Shown: positions 22,183-30,244, counted from the first letter of the stretch. The stretch is DNA of 64,000 nt from Agromyces aureus (GCF_001660485.1 NZ_CP013979.1:4030001-4094000), one strand, 5' to 3'. Numbers and translations: made by a program. Notes: generated by a model not told the origin, from the sequence alone.

Positions 22183-23582
22183 CCCGGGTGCTGCTGCTCG
22201 ACGTCGTCGGGCTCACCACCCGTGCGCTGTCGCACATGCCGCGGCTTCGAGCGCTCGCGGCCGGTGGGACGACCGCGAAGCTCGGCACCGTGCTGCCCGC
22301 CGTCACCTGCAGCGTGCAGTCGACCATGCTCACGGGGCTCGCTCCGGCGCAGCACGGCATCGTCGGCAACGGCTGGTACCACCGCGACATCGGCGAGGTG
22401 AACCTCTGGCGCCAGCACAACGCGCTCGTCGAGGGCGAGAAGGTGTGGGAGACCGCCCGCCGGCGCGAACGGGGCTTCACGACCGCGAACGTCGGCTGGT
22501 GGTACGCGATGGGCGCGAGCACCGACGTGACCGTGACCCCGCGGCCGATCTACCACGCCGACGGACGCAAGTCGCCCGACGCGTACACCCGGCCGCCCGC
22601 GCTGCACGACCGGCTCGTGGGCGAGCACGGCGAGTTCCCCCTCTTCCAGTACTGGGGGCCGACCGCGTCGCTCGCCTCGACGCGGTGGATGGTCGAGGCG
22701 ACGCGATCGGTGCTGCGCGACGAGGGGTCCGACCTCGTGATGGCGTACCTGCCGCACCTCGACTACGACCTGCAGCGCTTCGGGCCGGACTCTCCCGAGG
22801 CCGACCGGGCGGCCGCCGAGCTCGACGCGGTGCTCGCTCCCCTGCTCGACGATGCGGTCGCGGCCGGCGCGACCGTCGTCGCGGTCGCCGAGTACGGCAT
22901 CGCGCCGGTCGACACGCCCGTCGACGTCAACCGCGCGCTGCGTCGCGCCGGGCTGCTCGAGGTGCACACTCAGCAGGGTCGTGAACTGCTCGATCCGATG
23001 ACCTCGCGCGCGTTCGCGGTCGCCGACCACCAGGTGGCGCACGTCTACGTCGCCGATCAGGCCGACGTGCCGCGCGTGCGCGACCTGCTGCGGGGGCTCG
23101 ACGGCGTCGACGAGGTGCTCGACCGTGAGGCCCAGGCGCGGTACGGCCTCGACCACGCGCGCTCGGGCGAACTCGTCGTCGTCGCCCGGCCCGGCGCCTG
23201 GTTCACCTATTACTACTGGCTCGACGACGCCCGGGCGCCCGACTTCGCGCGCGGCGTCGACATCCACAAGAAGCCCGGCTACGACCCGGCGGAGCTGTTC
23301 TTCGACCCCGCCGACCGGTTCGCGAAGGCCCGCGCCGGGCTGGGGCTCGTGCGCAAGAAGCTCGGCCTGCGCTACTCGATGAAGGTCGTGCCGCTCGACG
23401 CGACGCACGTACGCGGCAGCCACGGGCGACTGCCCGAGCACGAGGCCGACACGCCGCTGCTCATCTGCTCGGATGCCGCACTGCCCTTCTGGGATGCGGC
23501 ACCCGAGCTCGTGCCCGCCGCGCGCGTGCGCGACCTCGTGCTCGAGGCGGCCCGGGTGCCCGAGCCGGCGGCGGCGACGTGA
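22179..23582 (+). CDS. eboF: EboF-like phosphodiesterase/nucleotide pyrophosphatase
   Basis: A 467-residue member of the alkaline phosphatase superfamily (type I phosphodiesterase/nucleotide pyrophosphatase). Motifs in order are LLLDVVGL (Asp), VLPAVTCSVQSTMLTG (Thr/Ser nucleophile), MAYLPHLDYDLQRFG (Asp-x3-His type), VVAVAEYGI and THVRGSHG. It may hydrolyse a phosphodiester or diphosphate intermediate of the pathway. It overlaps eboE by ATGA and idi by GTGA. The symbol rests on family and cluster position; I could not compare it directly with cyanobacterial EboF. Confidence 0.82.
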   Translation: MTRVLLLDVVGLTTRALSHMPRLRALAAGGTTAKLGTVLPAVTCSVQSTMLTGLAPAQHGIVGNGWYHRDIGEVNLWRQHNALVEGEKVWETARRRERGFTTANVGWWYAMGASTDVTVTPRPIYHADGRKSPDAYTRPPALHDRLVGEHGEFPLFQYWGPTASLASTRWMVEATRSVLRDEGSDLVMAYLPHLDYDLQRFGPDSPEADRAAAELDAVLAPLLDDAVAAGATVVAVAEYGIAPVDTPVDVNRALRRAGLLEVHTQQGRELLDPMTSRAFAVADHQVAHVYVADQADVPRVRDLLRGLDGVDEVLDREAQARYGLDHARSGELVVVARPGAWFTYYYWLDDARAPDFARGVDIHKKPGYDPAELFFDPADRFAKARAGLGLVRKKLGLRYSMKVVPLDATHVRGSHGRLPEHEADTPLLICSDAALPFWDAAPELVPAARVRDLVLEAARVPEPAAAT

Positions 23583-24139
23583 TCGGCGAAGGCCTCGTCG
23601 AGGAGGTCGTGCTCCTCGACGTGGCCGGTTCGCCGATCGGCACGTTCGACAAGGCCCTCGTGCACGGCCCCGACACCCCGCTGCACCTCGCGTTCTCGTG
23701 CTACGGCTTCGATCAGGACGGGCGGATGCTGCTGACCCGCCGTTCGCTCGCCAAGCGCACGTGGCCCGGCGTCTGGACCAACGCGTGCTGCGGGCATCCA
23801 CTGCCCGGCGAGGATCCGGTGGATGCCGTGGCCCGCCGCGTGCGGACCGAGCTCGGCGTCGAGCCGCGCGACGTCCGGCTCGTGCTGCCCGACTTCCGAT
23901 ACCGGGCCGTCGATGCGAGCGGCGTGGTCGAGCACGAGGTCTGTCCGGTGTACCTCGCCGAGCTGTCGACCGACCTTGCGCCCGACCCCGCAGAGGTCGT
24001 GTCGTGGGAATGGATCGCGCCGAGCGACTTCCTCACCGCCGCCGAGACGGCGCCGTTCCTGCTCAGCCCGTGGAGCGTGCTGCAAGCGGCCGAGTTCCGC
24101 CGATCGGGGCTCCTCGGCCAGCGCCGAGCGTCCGGCTGA
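23579..24139 (+). CDS. idi: Isopentenyl-diphosphate delta-isomerase, type I
   Basis: A 186-residue Nudix-fold enzyme that interconverts IPP and DMAPP. The catalytic cysteine lies in TNACCGHP (residues about 68-75) and the catalytic glutamate in EHEVCPVY near residue 120; SWEWI and FLLSPW complete the family pattern. It starts with GTG overlapping the eboF stop, so it is the ninth gene of the operon. With the polyprenyl synthase at the other end, it shows that the operon carries its own supply of prenyl donor. Confidence 0.93.
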   Translation: MIGEGLVEEVVLLDVAGSPIGTFDKALVHGPDTPLHLAFSCYGFDQDGRMLLTRRSLAKRTWPGVWTNACCGHPLPGEDPVDAVARRVRTELGVEPRDVRLVLPDFRYRAVDASGVVEHEVCPVYLAELSTDLAPDPAEVVSWEWIAPSDFLTAAETAPFLLSPWSVLQAAEFRRSGLLGQRRASG

Positions 24140-24237
24140 TCGGGCGGGGGCTGGGGAGAAGAACCCGTCGGCGTCGGTGGGCGTGGAGTACGCTGGACCG
24201 CCGGTCAACCCAACCTGTTCCGGCAGATGGAGTAGCC

Positions 24238-26166
24238 GTGGACCCGGCCCAACTCGCCCTGGACCCTGCGGAGCTCCACCGACTCGCAGAATGCGCGAAG
24301 GAGCCGATCCGCACCCCTGGCTCGATCCAGCCGCACGGAACCCTGTTCGGGGTGGACCTCTCCGGAGTCATCTCGGTCGCGAGCGAGAACGCGAGCGAGT
24401 GGTTGGGGCACCGAGTCGGCGAGATCGGCAATGAAGAGCTCGAGTACGCGGTGCGCACCGGTCGCGCCATCGACCCCGTACGGATCACATGGAACGACGT
24501 CGTCTCCGACGCGATCGTGCACCGTGCCGACGGACTGACCCTGGTCGAGATCGAGCCGCTGCCCGAGGGCGACGAGTACGCCCGCACCGCAGTCGTGGGT
24601 GCCATCATCCGCGCCTCGCGCGCGACCTCCGAAGCCGAGCTCCGAGAGATCGTCGCCGCCGACATCCGCGAGATCACCGGCTTCGATCGGGTCATGATCT
24701 ACCAGTTCCACGACGACGGGCACGGCGAGGTCGTCGCCGACGAACGAGCCGACGACCTCGACTCCTACCTCGGACTCCACTTCCCGGCCTCGGACATCCC
24801 GACCCAGGCACGCGCGCTGTACATCTCGAAGATCGGCCGCACGATCGCGAGCACGGACCCCACGGGCATCCCGCTCCTCGCGCTCGCAGACGATCCGCAG
24901 ACCATCGACCTGTCGGATGCCGAGCTGCGGAGCGTCTCGCCGTACCACCTGCAGTACATGCGCAACATGGGGCAGGCCTCGACGTTCTCGCTCTCCATCG
25001 TCGAGAACGACCGGCTCACCGGCATGATCACCTGTGCGCATCGCAGCGAGCGGCGCCTGCCCGTGCTGCTGCGCCGCGCCCTCGAGGTGCTGGCCGGGCA
25101 GATCGCCCTCCAGCTCACGTCGATGCACGAGATCAACCGGCTCCAGCACATGGTCGACGTGCGATCCAGACGCGCAGCGCTCCTTGCGCCGCTCTACGCG
25201 TCCGACGACATCCACACGGCCCTGCTCGGCGGGGTCGACACCGTGCTCGACCTCGTGCCCGCCGACGGCGTGCTCGTGCGCATCGGGGGCACCTCCAGGA
25301 TGAAGGGCGAGGTTCCCCCGCTCACGGCGATCCTCCGGGTGATCGATCGACTGGCGGGCGCGCCGTTCGCGTCCGAATGCCTCCGCACCGACCGGCCCGA
25401 CATCGCCGACCTGCTGCCCGGGGTCGCCGGGCTCCTGATCGTGCCGTTGGTCGAGACCGGCGACGCACTGGTCTTCTTCCGCGGCGAGGTCGTGCACGAC
25501 ATCTCGTGGCTCGGCGACCCGAGCGGTGGCAGCCGACCCGACGGGCTCTCGCCTCGCACCTCCTTCGCCGCGTGGAAGCGCACGGTGCGGGATCGCAGCG
25601 ATGCCTGGGGCACCCTCATCGAGGAGACCTCCGAACTCGCCCATGAGCTCGAGATCGCGCTCCAGCGGCGTGCCGAGGCCAGATTGGCCGAACTCGCGAT
25701 GCGCGACGCCCTGACGGGCCTCTACAACCGTCGCTACCTCGTCGAGCGGCTCGCGACCCGTGGCCCGGTCGGCGAGGGGGGCAAGGCGATGCTGTTCGTC
25801 GACCTCGATGACTTCAAGATGGTGAACGACACGCACGGCCACGATGCCGGCGACGCGGTCATCCTCGAGGTCGCCAGGCGTCTCGTCGAGTCCTCGCGCG
25901 GGCAGGACGACGTGGTGCGGCTCGGCGGCGACGAGTTCGTGGTGCTCCTCGACGGCGTCGTCGGCGAAGACGTGGAGCAGATCGCCCAGCGCCTCGTGCA
26001 GTCGATCGCGCTGCCGATCTCGACGAACCGCGGGTGGGTCTCCATCACCGCCTCGTGCGGGGTCGTGGTGGCCGATCCGGGTTCGCCGCGCGGCGGACTC
26101 CTCGAGGCCGCGGACGCGGCGATGTACCGGGCGAAGCACGCCGGACGCAACCGGGTCTCGCACTGA
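24238..26166 (+). CDS. Bacteriophytochrome with GGDEF output
   Basis: A 642-residue red/far-red photoreceptor coupled to a diguanylate cyclase. PAS (about 15-110) contains Cys19 in ECAKEPIRTPGSIQPHG, the usual biliverdin attachment site. GAF (about 130-300) carries PASDIP near residue 186 and SPYHLQYMRNMG with His237. PHY (about 310-470) has the tongue motifs WLGDP and LSPRTSFAAW. The C-terminal GGDEF domain (about 480-642) has an intact RLGGDEF at 563-567 and should make c-di-GMP. GTG at 24238 has TGGAG upstream. No heme oxygenase gene is nearby, so biliverdin must come from elsewhere. An EAL gene lies 0.7 kb downstream. Confidence 0.93.
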   Translation: MDPAQLALDPAELHRLAECAKEPIRTPGSIQPHGTLFGVDLSGVISVASENASEWLGHRVGEIGNEELEYAVRTGRAIDPVRITWNDVVSDAIVHRADGLTLVEIEPLPEGDEYARTAVVGAIIRASRATSEAELREIVAADIREITGFDRVMIYQFHDDGHGEVVADERADDLDSYLGLHFPASDIPTQARALYISKIGRTIASTDPTGIPLLALADDPQTIDLSDAELRSVSPYHLQYMRNMGQASTFSLSIVENDRLTGMITCAHRSERRLPVLLRRALEVLAGQIALQLTSMHEINRLQHMVDVRSRRAALLAPLYASDDIHTALLGGVDTVLDLVPADGVLVRIGGTSRMKGEVPPLTAILRVIDRLAGAPFASECLRTDRPDIADLLPGVAGLLIVPLVETGDALVFFRGEVVHDISWLGDPSGGSRPDGLSPRTSFAAWKRTVRDRSDAWGTLIEETSELAHELEIALQRRAEARLAELAMRDALTGLYNRRYLVERLATRGPVGEGGKAMLFVDLDDFKMVNDTHGHDAGDAVILEVARRLVESSRGQDDVVRLGGDEFVVLLDGVVGEDVEQIAQRLVQSIALPISTNRGWVSITASCGVVVADPGSPRGGLLEAADAAMYRAKHAGRNRVSH

Positions 26167-26233
26167 GTCGAACGAGCGGCCGCTGATTCGACGTGCGTCC
26201 CTGCTCGACGAGCGGGGCTCCTGAGCTTCGGGG

Positions 26234-26521
26234 CTACTGAGGTTCGGGCGAGATGCGCATTCCCGCCGCGCCGTTCGCCGAGTCGATCAGCTCTTCGAGC
26301 CAGACGCGGTTGATGTCTCCGGGGGCGCCGTCGAACTCGAACCGGAGCACGGACGAAGGATTGATCCACACCTGCTGACGGCTTTCGCCGTCGCCGTCGA
26401 TCGAGAGCGCGAACGCCTCTTTGCGGCGCAGCTTCGCGAGCACGACGAACTCGAGGTGCGCGAGCGTCCGATCGGGAATCGCGAATGAAGCCGGCGGCGA
26501 GCCGTAGTGGAGGTGTCCCAT
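26234..26521 (-). CDS. DUF7882-type small protein, paralog 1
   Basis: A 95-residue protein MGHLHYG...RTLAHLEFVVLAKLRRKEAF...QVWINPSSVLRFEF...RVWLEELIDSANGAAGMRISPEP. It aligns over its whole length with the products at 27806 and 28136. Such Microbacteriaceae proteins appear in databases under a DUF7882 name, or as a supposed ATP-dependent DNA ligase, which nothing in the sequence supports. The function is unknown. An earlier in-frame ATG at 26533 lies within a perfect TATGAT -10 element, so the ATG at 26521 is chosen; it also matches the paralogs' MG start. Confidence 0.78.
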   Translation of the reverse strand: MGHLHYGSPPASFAIPDRTLAHLEFVVLAKLRRKEAFALSIDGDGESRQQVWINPSSVLRFEFDGAPGDINRVWLEELIDSANGAAGMRISPEPQ

Positions 26522-26528
26522 CGGTCCG

Positions 26529-26555
26529 ATCATACGGGCATGCTGGGGGTAGCCT
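26529..26555. promoter_or_regulatory. Divergent leaderless-type -10 elements
   Basis: On the minus strand TATGAT (26529-26534) lies seven bases from the ATG at 26521. On the plus strand TAGCCT (26550-26555) lies six bases from the GTG at 26562. The two promoters overlap back to back, with no room for a 5' leader on either side. Confidence 0.55.
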
Positions 26556-26561
26556 GATCCG

Positions 26562-26828
26562 GTGACCCTTGTGCATCGACTGACCGTTGACGGCCGCGAC
26601 TACTTCCTGCCCGACCCCGTGACCGAGTTGAAGCAGCAGGTCCTCGAGGCGATCCGGGCCGGAGGCGGCTACGTCAACATCCCGCCGCTGCGAGGCGGTC
26701 CGGGCATCGACATCCTCTTCTCCCCCGGCATGCCGGTCACCTGGTCTCAGATCGACGTCGGAGGCGACCTCTCCGACCGCGATCAGGAGAAGGCCGGCGG
26801 CGCGCCGGGCGACGAGATCGTCCTCTGA
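26562..26828 (+). CDS. Small hypothetical protein
   Basis: An 88-residue protein from a GTG: LVHRLTVDGRDYFLPD, then TELKQQVLEAIRAGGGYVNIPPL, then DILFSPGMPVTWSQIDV and an acidic tail. The pattern (a strand pair, an LKxQVLxAIRxGGG helix, more strands) recurs in small actinobacterial proteins I cannot name. It is divergent from a DUF7882-type gene with overlapping promoters, and its -10 element lies six bases before the start codon, consistent with leaderless translation. Confidence 0.65.
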   Translation: MTLVHRLTVDGRDYFLPDPVTELKQQVLEAIRAGGGYVNIPPLRGGPGIDILFSPGMPVTWSQIDVGGDLSDRDQEKAGGAPGDEIVL

Positions 26829-26882
26829 ACTGAGACGGGAGGTACCTCCCGTCTCCCCGCTCGGCCGAGTGGCCGCGGTCGC

Positions 26883-27662
26883 CTAGACCGTCGCGAGCAG
26901 TCGTTCCACCTCGTCGGCCGGCACGGCCGGTGAGAAGAAGAACCCCTGTCCGCGGTCGCATCCCCAGGCTCGCGCACGGTCGAGGTCCTGCGCGGTCTCG
27001 ATGCCCTCGGCGACCACGATGGCATGACGCGACCTGGCGACTCCGACAGCCTCCAGGGCCAGTGCGTCGGCCCCGGGGGTCGAGTTCCGCATGAGTGAAC
27101 GGTCGATCTTCACCTCGGTGAAGGGCATCCGCCTGAGCGCCTCGATCGACGTGAAGCCGGCCCCGAAGTCGTCGACCGAGACGCCGACCCCGCCGTCGAT
27201 GAGGGCCTGCATGGTCTCGACCTCCTCGCAGGTCTCGCTCAGCGCGGGGGTCTCGGTGATCTCGGCGGTCACGGTGCGATCCGGAAGGCCGAGGGCGCGC
27301 ACGAACTCCACCATGGTCGAAGCGAACTCCGGACGCAGCTGTGAGGGGGAGACGTTCACCGCGAGACCGATCCGCCGCCCGCGGCGGTGCCATTCGGCGA
27401 CGCGGCGACCGGCCTGCTCCAGGATCGTGCGACCGAGCTCGGCGATCAGGCCGGTGCGCTCCGCCACGTCGATGAACCGATCCGGCATCACCAGGCCTCG
27501 GTCGGGATGCATCCATCGAGACAATGCCTCGAAGACCACGGGCTGCCCGGAGGCGAAATCGTACTGCGGCTGGAAGTAGGGCACGAGCTCCCCCCGCCTG
27601 ACGGCACGCCGCAGTTGGTCGGCCGAATTCTCGGGTTCGGTGCTCGATGCGCGATCTTTCAC
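26883..27662 (-). CDS. EAL domain c-di-GMP phosphodiesterase
   Basis: A 259-residue stand-alone EAL protein. Catalytic signatures are intact: FEALSRW (E45-A46-L47), NVSPSQL, EITET, VDDFGAGFTS, VKIDRSLM, VAEGIET and GQGFFFSP. It should hydrolyse c-di-GMP to pGpG. No sensory or membrane domain precedes it, so it is cytosolic and may be controlled by level or by a partner. Its closeness to the phytochrome-GGDEF gene suggests that synthesis and breakdown of c-di-GMP in response to light are linked (inference). It is convergent with the small gene ending at 26828. Confidence 0.93.
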   Translation of the reverse strand: MKDRASSTEPENSADQLRRAVRRGELVPYFQPQYDFASGQPVVFEALSRWMHPDRGLVMPDRFIDVAERTGLIAELGRTILEQAGRRVAEWHRRGRRIGLAVNVSPSQLRPEFASTMVEFVRALGLPDRTVTAEITETPALSETCEEVETMQALIDGGVGVSVDDFGAGFTSIEALRRMPFTEVKIDRSLMRNSTPGADALALEAVGVARSRHAIVVAEGIETAQDLDRARAWGCDRGQGFFFSPAVPADEVERLLATV

Positions 27663-27792
27663 ACCCCAAGAATCCCGATACCGAGTCTCGCGTGCAAGGT
27701 TGCGTCATTCACAGGAGCGGGGTGTACCCTCCGGCTTCACCTTTCCGAGGCATGCGGGCCAGCGGCCCGAAGGGCTGGAGCGTTCGAGCCGG

Positions 27793-27798
27793 TATCCT
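27793..27798 (+). promoter_or_regulatory. -10 element for the gene at 27806
   Basis: TATCCT ends seven bases before the ATG, the same spacing seen at several other genes in this window. Confidence 0.45.
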
Positions 27799-27805
27799 TC
27801 GGGTG

Positions 27806-28129
27806 ATGGGAACACTCACCTACGACTCCAAGCTGGTCGCCTCCTTCGACGACCGCGTGCTCGCCCACCTGCAGGCGGTGATCTGGGCGAAACTCCGTCG
27901 AGGCGAACCGTTCGCCTTCACGTGGACCGAGGCGACGGCCTCGAGCGGGTTCGGCCGCACCTCGGTCTGGCTCTCGCCGGCCATCCCGGTCGCGTTCGAG
28001 TACTTCGGCGGGCGCGCGCCGCGCCTGAACGCGTCATGGGTCAAGGCGTTGAACCGGTCGGCGAACTCAGCCGTCGGCCTGACCATCGTGCCGGAACCGA
28101 CCGAAGCCGGGCCGGAGCCCGGCGCCTGA
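27806..28129 (+). CDS. DUF7882-type small protein, paralog 2
   Basis: A 107-residue protein: MGTLTYDSKLVASFDDRVL, then AHLQAVIWAKLRRGEPFAFTW, then SVWLSPAIPVAFEYF and NRSANSAVGLTIVPEP. It is closest to the product at 28136, and both share the LNRSANS segment; the 26234 product is more distant. No catalytic motif is visible. The predicted fold is a mixed alpha/beta domain with a basic KLRRGE helix end that might contact nucleic acid or a membrane surface (speculative). It is convergent with paralog 3, with only six bases between the stop codons. Confidence 0.78.
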   Translation: MGTLTYDSKLVASFDDRVLAHLQAVIWAKLRRGEPFAFTWTEATASSGFGRTSVWLSPAIPVAFEYFGGRAPRLNASWVKALNRSANSAVGLTIVPEPTEAGPEPGA

Positions 28130-28135
28130 GGCTGC

Positions 28136-28459
28136 CTACTCCTGCGGGGTCGGCGCCTGCGCCGCTTCGGGCTCCGGCACGAGTACGAGGCCCGTCGGCG
28201 AGTTCGCCGAGCGGTTCAGCTCCCGGAGCCATCGCGGGTTGAGCGGGATCTCCCGGCTGTCGAAGAACTCGAAGACGACCGGGATGTCGGGCCCGAGCCA
28301 GATGGAGTTCCTGCCGCTGCCACGATCGACCGAGACCTCCCACGAGAACGCGAAGGACTCGCCGCGCCGGATCTTCGAGTGGATCACGTTTCGGAGATGG
28401 GCCAGCGACCGATCCTCGATCTCGATGGCTCGGATGTTGCGATAGGTCAGGATGCCCAC
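28136..28459 (-). CDS. DUF7882-type small protein, paralog 3
   Basis: A 107-residue protein from a GTG at 28459, chosen because GILTYRN aligns with the MGTLTYD start of paralog 2; the longer open frame upstream is Arg/Pro-rich shadow sequence. Conserved blocks are RSLAHLRNVIHSKIRRGESFAFSW, SIWLGPDIPVVFEFF and NRSANSPTGLVLVPEP. Three copies within 2 kb, in both orientations, show local duplication and divergence. The function is unknown. Confidence 0.75.
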   Translation of the reverse strand: MGILTYRNIRAIEIEDRSLAHLRNVIHSKIRRGESFAFSWEVSVDRGSGRNSIWLGPDIPVVFEFFDSREIPLNPRWLRELNRSANSPTGLVLVPEPEAAQAPTPQE

Positions 28460-28527
28460 TGCACCAGCATGCCATCCGAAGCCGACACCCCGCACCAGAT
28501 CGCGGCTCCGCCGGATCCGGACGCCGG

Positions 28528-29421
28528 TCAACGCCGTCCCCGCGGCGACTTCGAGGGGGTGCGGATGTCTCGCAGCATCGATCGGAGCTCGGTACCGAGC
28601 TCGGCCGCGGTCGGGCGGCGTTCCGGCTCTGCCGCCGTCATCCGCTGCAGGAGGGAACGCCACGGCTCGGGAACGACCTCGGCGGGCATGTCGGGGCCAC
28701 TGAGGAGACGGGCCATGGCCGAGGGGAGCGGCGCACCCGGGAACGCCATCGCCCGCGTGAAGCACTCGAGCAGCACCAGGCCGAGTGAATAGATGTCGGA
28801 TGCCGTCGCCAGCGGTTCGTTGCGCACCTGCTCGGGGCTCAGGTACGGCGCGGTTCCGGAGATGTTCTCGGATTGGAACCCGGCGTCGGCCGCCTCCACG
28901 GCGAGGCCGAAGTCGGTGAGCATCGCGCGCTCCCGCGAATGCTCGGTGCCGTAGTTCACGATCATGATGTTCGACGGGGTGATGTCCCGGTGGATCACGT
29001 TCTGCGCGTGGATGTATTCGAGCGCCTCGGCCACCTCATAGCCGATCTCTCCGATCTCGCGCGGCGAGATCGGCCGCTCGGCCACGCGCTCGCGCACGGT
29101 GGTGCCCCGCACGAGCTGCATCACGAGGAACGGACGAGGGTCATCGGGGGATGACGTGTCGACGCCGGCGTCGATGATGGAGACGACGCCGTGATGATTG
29201 AGCGAGGCGAGCATACGGAGTTCGGCCCGGTACGTCTCGACGTGCTCGTCGTTGCCCCCGCCGAACACCTTGATGGCGACGTCGCGCCCGAGGTACTCGT
29301 CGTGACCTCGGAAGACGAGCCCCATGCCGCCGCGACCGATCCGGGCGAGCGGCCGATAGCGGTCGAGCAGCAGCGGTGCCGAGTACGTGGGAAGCAGGTC
29401 ACCTGAACGCGCCGTCTCCAT
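28528..29421 (-). CDS. Cytosolic serine/threonine protein kinase
   Basis: A 297-residue kinase consisting of the catalytic domain only. The glycine loop GRGGMGLV lies at about 29-36, with the catalytic Lys in VAIKV (K51). The catalytic loop is HRDITPSN (D146), with Thr148 in place of the usual Lys of HRDxKxxN. The metal-binding loop is TDFGLA, followed by the PYLSPEQ activation-segment end. No membrane segment or PASTA repeat is present. The ATG at 29421 directly follows GGAGGA, and TACGGT sits six bases upstream as a possible -10. Target proteins are unknown; the neighbouring DUF7882-type gene might be one (speculation). Confidence 0.9.
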   Translation of the reverse strand: METARSGDLLPTYSAPLLLDRYRPLARIGRGGMGLVFRGHDEYLGRDVAIKVFGGGNDEHVETYRAELRMLASLNHHGVVSIIDAGVDTSSPDDPRPFLVMQLVRGTTVRERVAERPISPREIGEIGYEVAEALEYIHAQNVIHRDITPSNIMIVNYGTEHSRERAMLTDFGLAVEAADAGFQSENISGTAPYLSPEQVRNEPLATASDIYSLGLVLLECFTRAMAFPGAPLPSAMARLLSGPDMPAEVVPEPWRSLLQRMTAAEPERRPTAAELGTELRSMLRDIRTPSKSPRGRR

Positions 29422-29508
29422 TCCTCCACCGTAGATACGGGGGCAATCGCGTGCAGGCGGTGGACAGGGTCGGGATTCCTCCCTATCATTCACCCCCGAG
29501 GTCGCCGG

Positions 29509-30159
29509 TCACCGCCGTGCGTGCCGGCGCACCCACTCGTGCATGACGATCGCGGCCGCGGCACTCGCGTTGATCGAGCGCGTCGAGCCGTACTGCGTGA
29601 TCTCGACGACGAGGTCGGAGGCCGCGATCGCCTCGTCGCTGACCCCAGGGCCCTCCTGCCCGAAGAGCAGCACGCACCGTTCGGGCAGCTCGACCGCGTC
29701 GACCGGCTCCGAGCCCTCGACGTTGTCGACCGCGATGACCGGCAGGCCCTGCGCCTCGGCCCAGGCGACGAAGTCGGCGACATCCGGATGGTGCAGCACG
29801 TGCTGGTAGCGGTCGGTGACCATGGCGCCGCGCTTGTTCCAGCGGCGGCGACCGATGATGTGCACGGTCTCGGCCGCGAACGCGTTGGCGGTGCGCACGA
29901 TCGAGCCGATGTTCATGTCGTGCTGCCAGTTCTCGATGGCGACGTGGAACGGATGCCGGTGCAGGTCGAGGTCGGCGACGATCGCGTCCATGCTCCAGTA
30001 GCGGTAGCGGTCGATGACGTTGCGGGCGTCGCCGTGCTCGAGCAGGTCGGGGTCGTAGTGCGGCTCGTCGGGCCACTCCTCGCGCCCGCCTGGCCACGGC
30101 GGAACGCCGTGCGGCAGCGTCGGCTCGGGGTGCTCGGGCTCGGGCAGGTCGTCGGTCAC
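29509..30159 (-). CDS. SpoU/TrmH family RNA 2'-O-methyltransferase
   Basis: A 216-residue SPOUT methyltransferase. The three family motifs are visible: NIGSIVRTANAFAAE (motif 1), LLFGQEGPGVSDEAI (motif 2) and ITQYGSTRSINASAAAAIVMHEW (motif 3). They form the trefoil knot that binds S-adenosylmethionine. The substrate is probably a ribose in tRNA or rRNA. The N-terminal 50 residues are Pro/acidic and specific to this subgroup. It is a monocistronic gene, followed by the kinase gene in the same direction. Confidence 0.88.
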   Translation of the reverse strand: MTDDLPEPEHPEPTLPHGVPPWPGGREEWPDEPHYDPDLLEHGDARNVIDRYRYWSMDAIVADLDLHRHPFHVAIENWQHDMNIGSIVRTANAFAAETVHIIGRRRWNKRGAMVTDRYQHVLHHPDVADFVAWAEAQGLPVIAVDNVEGSEPVDAVELPERCVLLFGQEGPGVSDEAIAASDLVVEITQYGSTRSINASAAAAIVMHEWVRRHARR

Positions 30160-30172
30160 GGCATCACGCTAC

Positions 30173-30205
30173 CCGCCGGTCGAGGAGCGAAGCGTCTCGA
30201 GATCC
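30173..30205. repeat. REP-like element, copy B
   Basis: CCGCCGGTCGAGGAGCG, then AAGCGTCTCGAGATC, is the inverted form of copy A at 7527-7564. It lies between the SpoU methyltransferase start and the mntH promoter. Confidence 0.75.
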
Positions 30206-30210
30206 AAGGT

Positions 30211-30238
30211 TTCGGCTTACCTAAATATTGACTAGGAT
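30211..30238 (+). promoter_or_regulatory. mntH promoter with possible MntR operator
   Basis: A locally AT-rich island contains TTACCTAAATATTGACTAGG, with CCTA/TAGG symmetry. TAGGAT (30233-30238) is a -10 element six bases before the GTG. A DtxR-family regulator gene follows mntH, so this element is a good candidate for its metal-dependent operator. Confidence 0.5.
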
Positions 30239-30244
30239 TTCGGT

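Noticed and set aside
27663..27805. c-di-GMP-I riboswitch upstream of the gene at 27806
   Set aside because: Some GC-rich pieces look similar, but the conserved core and tetraloop receptor could not be placed, and the -10 element near the ATG leaves no leader.
26234..28459. Small ATP-dependent DNA ligases
   Set aside because: That name circulates for this family, but no ligase motif (KxDG) or nucleotidyltransferase fold fits in 95-107 residues.
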